Shown: in pieces, positions 1 through 8,893 of the stretch | How positions within the stretch are numbered: position 1 is the stretch's first letter | Layout: each line of letters opens with the position of its first letter | Assembly (NCBI GenBank): GCA_964486285.1 | Contig: CAZALH010000012.1 | Coordinates: forward strand, 1-28,214 | DNA length: 28,214 nucleotides | Direction of reading: 5' to 3' | DNA from: JAIDVZ01 sp964486285 | GTDB lineage: Bacteria > Verrucomicrobiota > Verrucomicrobiia > Opitutales > JAIRKQ01 | The notes under the pieces: generated by a model | What the model was told of the DNA's origin: nothing | Seen by the model: only the letters and a program-made list of their open reading frames with translations | The model's database searches: none | Position numbers and translations under genes: made by a program

Positions 1-1
1 A

Positions 2-271
2 GAATTGAATACATCTTATTTATGTAACTTGTTTTTTGATCCTATTTATTTGTTAGATGATGACACTTTAGGTATTAAATTTTTGTTCAATGAAATTGAT
101 GAGACAAGTTCTATCGACTTTAATATTTTGCCAAAAGTTGGTATGGAAAATATTAGTTACGATTTTACATTTCTTAATGTCCCAGCTAAAGTTTATTTGA
201 ACTACAATTCAAGTGTTGTTAGTGAAGCTGATATTGAAAGTTTTAGTGTTGATTTAATTTTTGCTAGTTAG
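2..271 (+). CDS. C-terminal end of an unknown protein (cut by window edge)
   Basis: The frame is open from the left edge, so this is the last ~89 residues of a longer gene and any internal TTG/ATG start is probably not real. I do not recognise a family. The visible part alternates short hydrophobic and polar stretches, as in a beta-rich domain, with no obvious membrane helix and no cysteine cluster; it ends in a hydrophobic strand-like segment. It converges on the prepilin peptidase with a single base between the two stop codons, so any shared terminator must lie inside coding sequence. A link to type IV pili or type II secretion is possible only from proximity and is not supported by the residues themselves. 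Confidence 0.6.
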   Translation, partial: ELNTSYLCNLFFDPIYLLDDDTLGIKFLFNEIDETSSIDFNILPKVGMENISYDFTFLNVPAKVYLNYNSSVVSEADIESFSVDLIFAS

Positions 272-272
272 G

Positions 273-1049
273 TTAGTAAAAATTTATTATGTTTTTTAGC
301 AGTATAAAAATAATTGTGCCTATTGTTAAAAATGGAACAAAAGGAACAATAAGATGTTTGTCTTTTTTGCTACTTAAGTATTCTTTTAATATCTTAGGTA
401 AAAGTATTATAGTCCCAATTAATGACCCTCCAAATATAGCGATCAAACAACCATTAAATCCACAAAATGTCCCAATTGATCCAATTAATTGAACATCTCC
501 AAGTCCAATAGCTTCTTTTTTAAAGATATATTCTCCAAAAATACCAATCCAAAATAATAATCCACTACCTGTAAGTAATCCAAGAAAACAACTTTGTAAG
601 CTCAACATTATATTATATGTGCCGTGAATTTGTGGAACGAGTATTGATGCAAATATTCCACTTATTGTTAATAGTATTGATATACTATTTGGAACGTAAA
701 GAGTATCATAATCAATGAATGAAGCCACAAGTAAAGAAAAAATTAAAATACTATATATGATAACTTCAATTGTTGTATATTTTGCTGTCCATAGTGCTAC
801 CAATAAACTGCCACTTAAAACTTCTATAATGAAGTATCGTATAGGAATTTTTGCAGCACAACATTTTGCTTTGCCTCTAAGTAAAATCCATGATAATATT
901 GGAACATTTAAATAAAAAGGCACTATTTTACCACATACACAGTGGGAACGTTTGAATATTATCGATTCGTTTTTTGGTATGCGGTCAATGCACACCCCCA
1001 AGAAGCTTCCTATACATGCTCCAATAAAAAATATTAATAAGTAAATCAT
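273..1049 (-). CDS. Prepilin peptidase / N-methyltransferase (A24 family, PilD-like)
   Basis: Inner-membrane aspartic protease that cleaves type IV pilin or type II secretion pseudopilin leaders and, in the bifunctional form, methylates the new N-terminus. At 258 aa it has full family length. The N-terminal domain is present (GSFLGVC at 14-20, then a cysteine pair region at 37-39 and 63-64), followed by several membrane helices. The two catalytic aspartate sites are visible: FIDYD (111-115) followed by the VPN that replaces the usual LPD, and the GLGD motif with D185. The cysteine motif is compressed: CxC and CC instead of two CxxC pairs. It lies 3 bases downstream of sulP and is probably co-transcribed with it. 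It implies pilin-like substrates elsewhere in the genome; none is visible here. Confidence 0.9.
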   Translation of the reverse strand: MIYLLIFFIGACIGSFLGVCIDRIPKNESIIFKRSHCVCGKIVPFYLNVPILSWILLRGKAKCCAAKIPIRYFIIEVLSGSLLVALWTAKYTTIEVIIYSILIFSLLVASFIDYDTLYVPNSISILLTISGIFASILVPQIHGTYNIMLSLQSCFLGLLTGSGLLFWIGIFGEYIFKKEAIGLGDVQLIGSIGTFCGFNGCLIAIFGGSLIGTIILLPKILKEYLSSKKDKHLIVPFVPFLTIGTIIFILLKNIINFY

Positions 1050-1052
1050 GCT

Positions 1053-2702
1053 TTATTGAATATTGCTTTTAATAGATTTAGCAATGTTTACTGCTTGCTT
1101 GAATGACAGATTTTTAATTTCTTCTTTAGTAGAATCTGTAATTTGTGCACGTTGTAATTTTTGTATTACTTGTGGACAAGCTTCAGCAATGAAGACTTGT
1201 TTATTGTTTTTTTCAAATTTTTTTATTAAATTTTTTAAGGCTTGTAGTCCAGCTGTGTCAATAAATGGAACATTTTGCATGTTAAGTATTAATGTATTTG
1301 AGCTTTGTGGAATTTGTTCCAAAGTTCGTTCAAATTTATCAATCATTCCGAAAAATAATGGTCCAGAAATTGTATATACTGCAACATTATTAGACCAAGT
1401 GGAAATATCATTATTAGAGAATAAATCATTATCCTTGTTATATTGAATGTTGGCTGAATCAGTTAAACGATACATTAATATTAACGCTGAAAGTACAATG
1501 CCGGTATTTACAGCAGGCACTATACCGTACAATATGGTCAGTACGCAAGTTATTATTAAAGTAAAAGCATCTAACCTTGGTGAATGTAGTATATTGTATA
1601 CTAGTGTCTTAAGATGTATCATGTTAATTGCTACCATGAAAATTATGGCAGCAAGTGTAGCAAGCGGGATATTATTTGCTAGTGGTGCACAAAAACAAAC
1701 AATACATAATAATGTTATTGAGCTTACAATGCCAGTTAGTGGAGAATTGCCTCCAGCTCGTATACTTGACGCTGTACGTGCAATTGAGCCAGTTGAAGCT
1801 ATCCCACCAAATATTGGGCATACAATATTTGCAATCCCCTGTCCGATTAATTCTTGATTTGATGAGTGTTGTGTGCCGATAATTCTGTCGGCTATAATTG
1901 CTGAAAGTAAAGATTCTATTGCTCCTAACATAGCAATTGCAAAAGCAGATGGTATCAATGAATAAATTCGTGAAAATGTTACATTTGCAGGTAATTGAAT
2001 GTGAGGTAAGGATTGTGGCATACCACCAAATGCACTTCCTATTGTCGCTACAGAATCAAATTGAAATATTGTCTGTGTTATTATTCCAAATAATAGTGCC
2101 ATAATAGATGCAGGAATCTTTCTAAAAATTGTTCTTTGGTTGAACATTAAAATAATTAAGCTTATACTTGATATAAGTGTAGTTTTAATATCTAGACTTG
2201 GTAGAGCATGTGATATTTGATAAATTTTTTTCAAAAATTGATGTGATAATTTTTCACAATGCAAGCCGCAAAAGTTTGGAAATTGTCCAATTAATAAGTT
2301 AATTGCTATCCCAACAGTAAATCCAATAATTACCTGTTCGGGTATAAATTTTATTACTTTCCCACAATGAGTAACTCCTAAAAGTATTAACATTATTCCT
2401 GCAAGAATAGTAGCGATTTGTAAGCCATCAAACCCGAATTGTTCAGAGATTAGCAGTAATAGACCAATGAAAGCACCTGTTGGGCCTGATATTTGTACAC
2501 GTGATCCACCGAATATAGATCCACAAAGTACAGCGATGATTGAAGTATATATTCCTACTTCAGGTTTAACGCCAGAAGCAATGGCAAATGCTATTGACAA
2601 TGGAATAGTTACGATGCCAACTACAATTCCAGCTAATATATTGGGGAGGATATTTTTTCGAGCGAACAATCCAGCATGTATCGCTTCTATTAAAGCTATC
2701 AT
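1053..2702 (-). CDS. SulP-family anion transporter with C-terminal STAS domain
   Basis: Inner-membrane transporter of the SulP/SLC26 family (sulfate, bicarbonate or other anions; substrate cannot be read from the sequence). Residues ~15-400 hold the many hydrophobic helices of the family, including the QISGPTGAF signature near 71-79. Residues ~435-535 form a STAS domain, with the typical strand-turn around PFIDTAGLQAL. Length 549 aa is normal. The start ATG at 2702 faces the divergent gene at 2836 across 133 bases that should carry both promoters; I could not pick convincing -35/-10 pairs there. Downstream, the prepilin peptidase follows after 3 bases. The open frames on the opposite strand are shadows. 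Confidence 0.92.
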   Translation of the reverse strand: MIALIEAIHAGLFARKNILPNILAGIVVGIVTIPLSIAFAIASGVKPEVGIYTSIIAVLCGSIFGGSRVQISGPTGAFIGLLLLISEQFGFDGLQIATILAGIMLILLGVTHCGKVIKFIPEQVIIGFTVGIAINLLIGQFPNFCGLHCEKLSHQFLKKIYQISHALPSLDIKTTLISSISLIILMFNQRTIFRKIPASIMALLFGIITQTIFQFDSVATIGSAFGGMPQSLPHIQLPANVTFSRIYSLIPSAFAIAMLGAIESLLSAIIADRIIGTQHSSNQELIGQGIANIVCPIFGGIASTGSIARTASSIRAGGNSPLTGIVSSITLLCIVCFCAPLANNIPLATLAAIIFMVAINMIHLKTLVYNILHSPRLDAFTLIITCVLTILYGIVPAVNTGIVLSALILMYRLTDSANIQYNKDNDLFSNNDISTWSNNVAVYTISGPLFFGMIDKFERTLEQIPQSSNTLILNMQNVPFIDTAGLQALKNLIKKFEKNNKQVFIAEACPQVIQKLQRAQITDSTKEEIKNLSFKQAVNIAKSIKSNIQ

Positions 2703-2835
2703 AAGTGTAATTTACTTAACACAGAAGTAAAACTTGATCTAAGTCAATATCTATTTTGATATTAATTAATTAGTTGAAAAGTAATTTTGGTTTACTACCT
2801 CTTTTAGAATATTGAATTTAATTTAAAATAGTAGT

Positions 2836-4419
2836 ATGATTTCATTTATTCAACAAGTTTTGCAAAAACATCATAAATGGGTGTTTAGTGTATTATTAGC
2901 AGTAATAATTATCGCTTTTGTATTTACTATTGGAGCCACGCCTGGGATAGTAGGTAAGAAAAAATCAGTTAATTTTTATGGAGTTAATTTGCTGTCACAT
3001 AAAGAAATTCAACCGATTATTAATTCGACTATTATATCCGCCATTGCGTTAGGCCAAAATTTTTCTTCAAGAGAAGAATTAGATGCAGCAGTACTGAAAA
3101 GATGTGCTTTATTAGCTGAAGCGAATAAATTATTGATTCCGGAAGTAAATAATGATTCATTAACGGAATTTATTAAAACAATTCCATCATTTTTAGGTGA
3201 TAAAGGTAACTTTGAACAAGAACAATATAATACTTTTTTAAAAATTTGTGAGCAGTATAAATTTTCACAAGATGACATCAGACAAGCTCTTATCGATGAC
3301 CAAAGAATTAGTGTTTTAGCTCGTGCAATAACAGGTAATGGGTACTTCGCAGATAGACAAGAGCAAATGGTGTTAGAGTCGTTTTATTCAAAATATAACA
3401 TCATTTTGATAGATTTACCGTTTAATTCATATCAGTGTGATGAATCATTTACTGATGATGAATTGCATACTTTTTATGAACAACATGCTGGACGTTATAG
3501 TATGCCAGATATGGTAGCAGTATCTATGGTGCGATTTGATAAGGATAAGTATGTTAAAATGATTCCAAATCCAACAGATGATATTCTTGATAAGTTTCTT
3601 AAGTCCAATAAAGATGAATTTAATGAAATTGATAAACTAAGTGATTCTAAGGAAGAAGTTCTTAAGAAATATTTTGCACTAGAAGCAAGTAAACTTGCGA
3701 ACAAATATGCTGATGAATTCGCGTATACTGTATATAAGGAAGATGTTAAATTTAATTCAGAGCGTTTTAAAGATTTATTGAGTCAATTTGACTTAAAGAA
3801 AGAAAAAATTGCTCTTTATTCAAAGCACAAGTTGCCAGTTGTACCTGGTGTTCCAGAAGCTGCATTTATTACAATGTGTGACCTAGATATAGCTAGGTAT
3901 TATTCTGATCCATTTGTGACTGATTTTGGAGCTGTAGTTTTATTTGTTGAGGGAAGAAAACCAGCGCGCGAATTATCGTTCGAGGAAGCAGAAGTGTATA
4001 TAAAAAAAGATGTGTATGAGCAAAAGAAACAAGCTAATTTTAGTTTATTTGTAGAAAATTTAAGAAAAAAATTATCTGAAGCACAAGATGAACGAGAAAT
4101 AATAAAAATATGTGATGGTAACAATTTACAATACAGAAAATATCAAGAAATTTCTATGCATAATGATTCTAATGTTGTACCACCAAATGTTTGGAGTGTT
4201 TTATATTCTTTAAATGAAGACAAAAAAGTAGGTATAATGTCTGGACAGGATAATATTTCATTGGTGGTAATGCTAAATAAAGAAACTCCTAATATAGCGG
4301 AGATGGAAAAAAACAATAATGATAAGGTGAAAAAAGCTCTTATGCGAGATAATCAAAATTTTGAATTTATGGAATACTCTAACGATTTGGTGAAAAGAGA
4401 GTTGGATAAATTAAAATAG
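2836..4419 (+). CDS. SurA_N/PpiD-like membrane-anchored periplasmic folding factor
   Basis: 527 aa with a short cytoplasmic N-terminus, one membrane helix (about 16-36) and a long periplasmic part, the layout of PpiD-type chaperones. Residues ~45-180 resemble the SurA N-terminal chaperone domain: a helix-rich segment with conserved-looking 'FxQEQYNxFL' and 'DDIRQALIDD' stretches. I do not see a convincing parvulin PPIase domain in the middle; residues ~210-420 are charged and helical. It probably assists folding of envelope proteins in the periplasm rather than isomerising prolines. Proteins with this N-terminus (hydrophobic anchor ending in FTIGxxPGI) are ones I associate with Verrucomicrobiota, from memory. 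It is followed by dapA after 36 bases on the same strand. Confidence 0.75.
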   Translation: MISFIQQVLQKHHKWVFSVLLAVIIIAFVFTIGATPGIVGKKKSVNFYGVNLLSHKEIQPIINSTIISAIALGQNFSSREELDAAVLKRCALLAEANKLLIPEVNNDSLTEFIKTIPSFLGDKGNFEQEQYNTFLKICEQYKFSQDDIRQALIDDQRISVLARAITGNGYFADRQEQMVLESFYSKYNIILIDLPFNSYQCDESFTDDELHTFYEQHAGRYSMPDMVAVSMVRFDKDKYVKMIPNPTDDILDKFLKSNKDEFNEIDKLSDSKEEVLKKYFALEASKLANKYADEFAYTVYKEDVKFNSERFKDLLSQFDLKKEKIALYSKHKLPVVPGVPEAAFITMCDLDIARYYSDPFVTDFGAVVLFVEGRKPARELSFEEAEVYIKKDVYEQKKQANFSLFVENLRKKLSEAQDEREIIKICDGNNLQYRKYQEISMHNDSNVVPPNVWSVLYSLNEDKKVGIMSGQDNISLVVMLNKETPNIAEMEKNNNDKVKKALMRDNQNFEFMEYSNDLVKRELDKLK

Positions 4420-4455
4420 CTTGACTATTCATTATTTACTACAAGTATAAATTTT

Positions 4456-5322
4456 ATGATTGAATATGGTGTATATACTGCACTAGTAACGCCATTCCTA
4501 AATGGTGAGGTGTCGTATGAATGTCTTCAAAAATTATTAGATGCGCAAGTTGTCAGTGGAGTCAAAGGAGTAGTAATATGTGGAACTACAGGTGAAAGTC
4601 CAACTTTGAGTTCAGAAGAATATCAAGATATTATTCGTTATACCACGGAGTATGTCGGCAATAAAATCCAAGTATTTGTAGGTGTTGGATCTAATAATAC
4701 CAAAGAAGCCGTTCGTAAAACTGTTTTGGCAGATAAGTTCAATATATCCGGAGTGCTGGCTGTCACTCCTTATTATAATAAACCTACTCAATCAGGACTA
4801 TTGGATTATTTTGAGCAAATTGCAACAGCAACAAATAAATCTGTTATTTTATATTCTGTCCCTTCGCGTTGTGGCGTGGAAATAAGTGTCGAGACTATTC
4901 GTATATTAAGTTCTAAATTTGAAAATATATGTTCTCTCAAGGAAGCTACTGATAATTGTGCTAGAGTAGACGCTATTAGAGAAGTCGTTGGTGAAGATTT
5001 TACAATTCTTAGCGGAAATGATTCAATGACTATTCCTTTTATGTCATTAGGAGCTAAAGGCGTTATTAGTGTTGCTTCTAATATTTATCCTGAAAAAATG
5101 GTACAAATTGTTGAATATGGCTATAACGGGAATTTTAAAGATGCCTTGAAAGCATATCGCGAACTATACCCTATAGTAAACAAGCTTTTTATTGAAACTA
5201 ATCCGTTGCCAATAAAATTCTTGCTACAACAACAAGGAATTATCGCTTCTTGTGAAGCTCGGTCGCCGCTCGGTATGTTGTCTCAAAATAGTATGAATGA
5301 ATTAAAAAAAGTATTATGTTAA
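4456..5322 (+). CDS. dapA: 4-hydroxy-tetrahydrodipicolinate synthase
   Basis: Condenses pyruvate with aspartate semialdehyde, the first committed step toward diaminopimelate and lysine, in the cytoplasm. The 288-aa TIM-barrel protein has the expected residues: GTTGES at 43-48 (the proton-relay Thr pair), Tyr133 in YSVPSR (usually YNVPxR) with Arg138, and the Schiff-base Lys162 in SLKEAT. Length is typical. The pathway is completed in part by dapF at the right of this window. Its last 9 bases overlap the end of nusB on the other strand, so the two genes are convergent with overlapping tails. Confidence 0.96.
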   Translation: MIEYGVYTALVTPFLNGEVSYECLQKLLDAQVVSGVKGVVICGTTGESPTLSSEEYQDIIRYTTEYVGNKIQVFVGVGSNNTKEAVRKTVLADKFNISGVLAVTPYYNKPTQSGLLDYFEQIATATNKSVILYSVPSRCGVEISVETIRILSSKFENICSLKEATDNCARVDAIREVVGEDFTILSGNDSMTIPFMSLGAKGVISVASNIYPEKMVQIVEYGYNGNFKDALKAYRELYPIVNKLFIETNPLPIKFLLQQQGIIASCEARSPLGMLSQNSMNELKKVLC

Positions 5323-5793
5323 TGTATGGTTAAATGTATTGTTTGGAGTTCGGGATGGACGATTTATTTCGGTTCTTATATTGTCAAGTACCCCATTAAG
5401 AAATCGGTTTGAATCATCAGTAGATAATTCTTTCCCTAATTCAATTGCTTCATTCATAGAAACAATCGGAGGAATGTCATTCCTAAAAAGCATTTCGTAT
5501 GTGGCGACACGTAAAATTGCGAGATCTACTTTTGCGATGCGTGAAATTTGCCAATTGGTTGTGTGTTTTTCTATTAATACGTCGATAATATCCTGATTTT
5601 CAATTGCTCCAATACTTAGTTCATATGCAAATTTATAAAATTCTAAACTTTCTTCAGCGTAATTTTTTATAAACCCAGTGATATATTCTGGAAGCTGTTG
5701 TCGAATTATACATGGATTTATGTCCAGTGAATATAAAATTTGTACAGCTAATCGTCTGTTTTTACGTCTAGGAGATGTGGAGTCAGCAGCCAT
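5314..5793 (-). CDS. nusB: Transcription antitermination factor NusB
   Basis: RNA-binding factor that, with NusE (S10), allows antitermination on rRNA operons. The all-helical fold shows its family signatures: the RRKNRRLAVQILYSLD start helix, the TNWQISRIAKVDLAILRVATYEML block, and the VSMNEAIELGKEL ... RFLNGVLDNI C-terminal helices. I place the start at the ATG ending at 5793 (MAADS), giving 159 aa. An ATG at 5850 would add 19 residues without NusB similarity and would leave only 29 bases before tadA. Neither start has a clear Shine-Dalgarno sequence. It stands alone on the minus strand between dapA and tadA. Confidence 0.93.
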   Translation of the reverse strand: MAADSTSPRRKNRRLAVQILYSLDINPCIIRQQLPEYITGFIKNYAEESLEFYKFAYELSIGAIENQDIIDVLIEKHTTNWQISRIAKVDLAILRVATYEMLFRNDIPPIVSMNEAIELGKELSTDDSNRFLNGVLDNIRTEINRPSRTPNNTFNHTLT

Positions 5794-5879
5794 TTTTGTA
5801 TTAGTTATCTGAATTGTAAAAGTGGTCAAGTTATTTAAATTGTATTTCATTTGTTTTTTTGCTGAGTGTTAAACTTGTA

Positions 5880-6374
5880 ATGAATTGTCCATTTAAAAAA
5901 AAACATCCATCATCACTGCAAATAAATGATGAATATTATATGTCGTTGGCTTATAATGAGTCGTTGTTGGCGTGGGAAGCAGGTGAAACTCCAATAGGAG
6001 CTGTTGCTGTTTTAAATAATGAAGTAGTTGCTAGTTGTCACAATTCTGTAATTACACTTAATGATCCTAGTGCACATGCGGAAATGTTAGCAATTACACA
6101 AGCAGCTCGTGCAGTAGGAGATTGGAGGTTAAATGATGTTACAATATTTGTTACAAAAGAACCATGTCCAATGTGTTCAGGCGCGATGATCATGGGAAGG
6201 GTCGGTAGAGTGGTATATGCAGTGCCAGATAATAAAATGGGGTGCTTAGGAGGAAGTTTCGCCATGCAAAATTTGACAGGTATTAATCATCGTCCAAGGG
6301 TATTTTGCGGGATCTTAAAAGATGATTGTTTGTGTGTATTACGTACATTTTTCCAACAAAAGCGTTTATCATGA
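5880..6374 (+). CDS. tadA: tRNA-specific adenosine deaminase (wobble A34 to inosine)
   Basis: Zinc deaminase that converts adenosine 34 of tRNA-Arg(ACG) to inosine. From the ATG at 5880 it is 164 aa and shows the deaminase signature HAE (66-68, zinc His plus catalytic Glu) and PCPMCSGAM (95-103, two zinc cysteines). The arrangement, with a short linker after the first motif and the extended C-terminus, fits TadA rather than cytidine or guanine deaminases. A TTG at 5859 would lengthen it by 7 residues, and an ATG at 5940 would still preserve the whole domain. It precedes the atp genes by 76 bases, a gap that may carry the atp promoter; I see no convincing consensus boxes in it. Confidence 0.9.
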   Translation: MNCPFKKKHPSSLQINDEYYMSLAYNESLLAWEAGETPIGAVAVLNNEVVASCHNSVITLNDPSAHAEMLAITQAARAVGDWRLNDVTIFVTKEPCPMCSGAMIMGRVGRVVYAVPDNKMGCLGGSFAMQNLTGINHRPRVFCGILKDDCLCVLRTFFQQKRLS

Positions 6375-6450
6375 TTAAAAATTAGATGTTGAGATTTTAA
6401 AGAAATTTTTATTGATAAAATTTTATTCTTAGTAATTATCACTCGGTGAC

Positions 6451-7986
6451 ATGGCAGATAAAATTCTCGAAGAAATCAAACAAGAGATAGCCGCTATTAA
6501 AAATGCAGTGGTTAAGAAAAATATAGGGCGTGTACTCTCAGTTGCGGATGGTGTGGCAGTGGTCGATGGATTGTCCGATGTAATGTATAATGAAATAATT
6601 GAATTTGATAATGGAGTGTCTGGTATTGCATTGAACTTAAAAGAAGATGAAGTGGGAGTTGTTCTTTTAGGAGATTCTTCAGAATTAGAAGAAGGAGATG
6701 AGGCACACACAACGGGCAGATTATTATCTGTTCCAGTAGGAATGAGTTTACTTGGGAGAGTAGTAGACGCGGTGGGAAATCCTATAGATGGTAAAGGTGA
6801 TATTGTTGCAACTGAATATTACCCTGTAGAACGACCAGCTCCTGGTATTATGTCAAGAAGTCCAGTTAAACAACCATTACAAACAGGGATACTTGCGATC
6901 GATTCCATGATCCCTATTGGACGTGGACAAAGAGAGTTGATTATTGGTGATCGATCTACTGGAAAAGGTGCAATTGCACTGGATACTATAATTAATCAAG
7001 CGAATATTAATAGAATTGGATTAAGTTCAGGAGATAAGGATTTCCGTCCAGTTTATTCGATTTATGTTGCAGTTGGACAAAAAAATTCAACCCTTGCTAA
7101 GGTTATTCAGACACTTGAAAAACATCGAGCATTGGAGTATACAATTATTGTTGTAGCATCTGCTTCAGAAAATCCAACAAATCAATATATCGCTCCATAT
7201 GCTGGCTGTGCAATGGGGGAGTGGTTCATGCAAAATGGAATGGATGCTTTAATAGTGTATGATGACTTATCTAAGCATGCTGTTGCGTACCGACAACTTT
7301 CATTGATTTTAAAGCGCCCGGCAGGACGAGAGGCTTTCCCAGGAGATGTTTTTTATTTGCATTCTCGCTTATTGGAACGTGCTGCTCGTTTAGATGAAGC
7401 ACATGGAGGAGGGTCATTAACAGCTTTGCCGTTTATTGAAACGCAAGCAGGGGATGTTTCAGCATACATTCCGACAAATGTTATTTCTATTACCGATGGA
7501 CAGATATTTTTAGATACAGACTTATTTAATCGTGGTGTTAGACCGGCAATATCGGTAGGAATTTCGGTATCTCGTGTTGGATCATCAGCGCAAATTAAAG
7601 CGTTTAAACAAGTCGCAGGTCAAGTTAAATTAGACCTTGGACAGTATTATGAATTAGCTGCATTTGCACAATTTGGCTCTGATTTAGATGAAAAAACTAA
7701 ACAACAACTCGGCCGTGGTGTTCGTATTGTAGAGTTGTTTAAACAACCTACATTAGATCCAAAACCAGTAGAGAATCAAATATTGCTCTTGTGGGCTATG
7801 AAAAATGGTTACTTTGATAGTATTGATGTTCAGGAAATGTTTGGTGCTGCTGGTTCATTAGAAAAGTGGGCAAATGATCATTATCCTTCAGTGTTAGAAA
7901 ATATTCGAGCAAAGAAAGAATTAGATGATTTAATTGAAAAAGACTTACACGAGTTGGCGAATAAATGGTTGAGCCAGCGAATATAA
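6451..7986 (+). CDS. atpA: F1 ATP synthase subunit alpha
   Basis: Non-catalytic nucleotide-binding subunit of the F1 hexamer, on the cytoplasmic face of the inner membrane. At 511 aa it aligns over its whole length with bacterial AtpA: N-terminal beta barrel, nucleotide domain from ~95, YDDLSKHA Walker B-side motif, arginine-finger motif SVSRVGSS, and helical C-terminus. The P-loop reads GDRSTGKG (166-173): the Thr after the Lys, which holds Mg2+ in the non-catalytic site, is Gly here (GGT at 6967-6969). Everything else looks functional. The gene opens a cluster atpA-atpG-atpD-unknown-atpC; the delta and F0 genes that usually precede atpA are not upstream, where tadA lies instead. Confidence 0.97.
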   Translation: MADKILEEIKQEIAAIKNAVVKKNIGRVLSVADGVAVVDGLSDVMYNEIIEFDNGVSGIALNLKEDEVGVVLLGDSSELEEGDEAHTTGRLLSVPVGMSLLGRVVDAVGNPIDGKGDIVATEYYPVERPAPGIMSRSPVKQPLQTGILAIDSMIPIGRGQRELIIGDRSTGKGAIALDTIINQANINRIGLSSGDKDFRPVYSIYVAVGQKNSTLAKVIQTLEKHRALEYTIIVVASASENPTNQYIAPYAGCAMGEWFMQNGMDALIVYDDLSKHAVAYRQLSLILKRPAGREAFPGDVFYLHSRLLERAARLDEAHGGGSLTALPFIETQAGDVSAYIPTNVISITDGQIFLDTDLFNRGVRPAISVGISVSRVGSSAQIKAFKQVAGQVKLDLGQYYELAAFAQFGSDLDEKTKQQLGRGVRIVELFKQPTLDPKPVENQILLLWAMKNGYFDSIDVQEMFGAAGSLEKWANDHYPSVLENIRAKKELDDLIEKDLHELANKWLSQRI

Positions 7987-7995
7987 ACGGGTGTT

Positions 7996-8886
7996 ATGAA
8001 GGGTATTCGAGAGATAAAGAATCGTATTCGTGCCGTAGCAGGGACTGCGAAGATTACGCGAGCTATGCAGCTTGTTGCTTCTTCAAAAATGAAGAAAGCG
8101 CAGACTGTTGCTATAGGTGGCAGACCTTATATTTTAGCACTATCTGAAATAGTAGAAGATTTATTAACGCTAAATAAAAAAGTTTTGCAGCACCTATTTT
8201 TTGAAAAAAGAGAGGTGAAACATTGTGGAGTTTTAGTTGTCGGGACTGAAAAAGGGCTTTGTGGAGCACTGAATCAAAATTTAATAAAAAAGGTTATTGA
8301 AGAATGTACTTCGGGCAATGAACGATTTTTTGTTATTGGGAAAAAAGTTTCGCAATTCCTTTCTCGTATGCATTGTGATTTGGTGGCAGATTTTTCAATA
8401 AGTGATCGTGTAGAGCTATGTGAAATGCGCCCAATTATTAAGTTGATACAAGCTGAATATTTATCGAAAAAGATCGATTCGTTAAAGGTTATTTATTCGC
8501 GCTCTGTTAATCCGTTAGTTCAAGAACAAGTTGTAAATAATGTTTTACCGATGAGTGATTTTGCTAGTGAAATTGCAGCATTGAAAAAACGTATGCGGAT
8601 CTCAGAAACAGAATGTAGGAAAGAAAACAGAGATATTATTTTCGAACCAAGCGTTGAAGATATTATCAATAAATTAACACAAGTATTTTTTTGCCAGAGT
8701 ATTTATCGTGATGTTTTAGAAGCAAAAGCCGCGGAACATAGTTCACGGATGCTGGCTATGAAGAATGCTACTGAAAATGCAGACTCAATAGCAAAAAGTT
8801 TAACAATTGAATATAATAAGGCTAGGCAAACTGGAATAACTAATGAAATTATAGAAATTGCAGCAGCCGCAAGCAATAATGATTGA
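7996..8886 (+). CDS. atpG: F1 ATP synthase subunit gamma
   Basis: Central rotor shaft of the ATP synthase. The 296-aa protein begins with the typical coiled helix (MKGIREIKNRIRAVAGTAKI) and ends with the matching C-terminal helix (RMLAMKNATENAD ... IEYNKARQTGITNEI), which together form the shaft. The middle Rossmann-like domain includes the GTEKGLCGALN motif near 77-87. It starts 9 bases after atpA and its stop overlaps the upstream alternative start of atpD (ATG at 8879), consistent with translational coupling inside the atp operon. Confidence 0.97.
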   Translation: MKGIREIKNRIRAVAGTAKITRAMQLVASSKMKKAQTVAIGGRPYILALSEIVEDLLTLNKKVLQHLFFEKREVKHCGVLVVGTEKGLCGALNQNLIKKVIEECTSGNERFFVIGKKVSQFLSRMHCDLVADFSISDRVELCEMRPIIKLIQAEYLSKKIDSLKVIYSRSVNPLVQEQVVNNVLPMSDFASEIAALKKRMRISETECRKENRDIIFEPSVEDIINKLTQVFFCQSIYRDVLEAKAAEHSSRMLAMKNATENADSIAKSLTIEYNKARQTGITNEIIEIAAAASNND

Positions 8887-8893
8887 TATTAGT

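Noticed and set aside
1063..1857. Two long plus-strand open frames (127 and 136 aa) opposite sulP
   Set aside because: They lie fully inside the strongly supported SulP gene, have no family pattern and look like antisense shadows.
2703..2835. Clear promoter boxes in the divergent sulP/SurA_N intergenic region
   Set aside because: A TAGAAT at 2805-2810 is a fair -10, but no matching -35 is found at the right spacing; AT-rich background makes such hits common.
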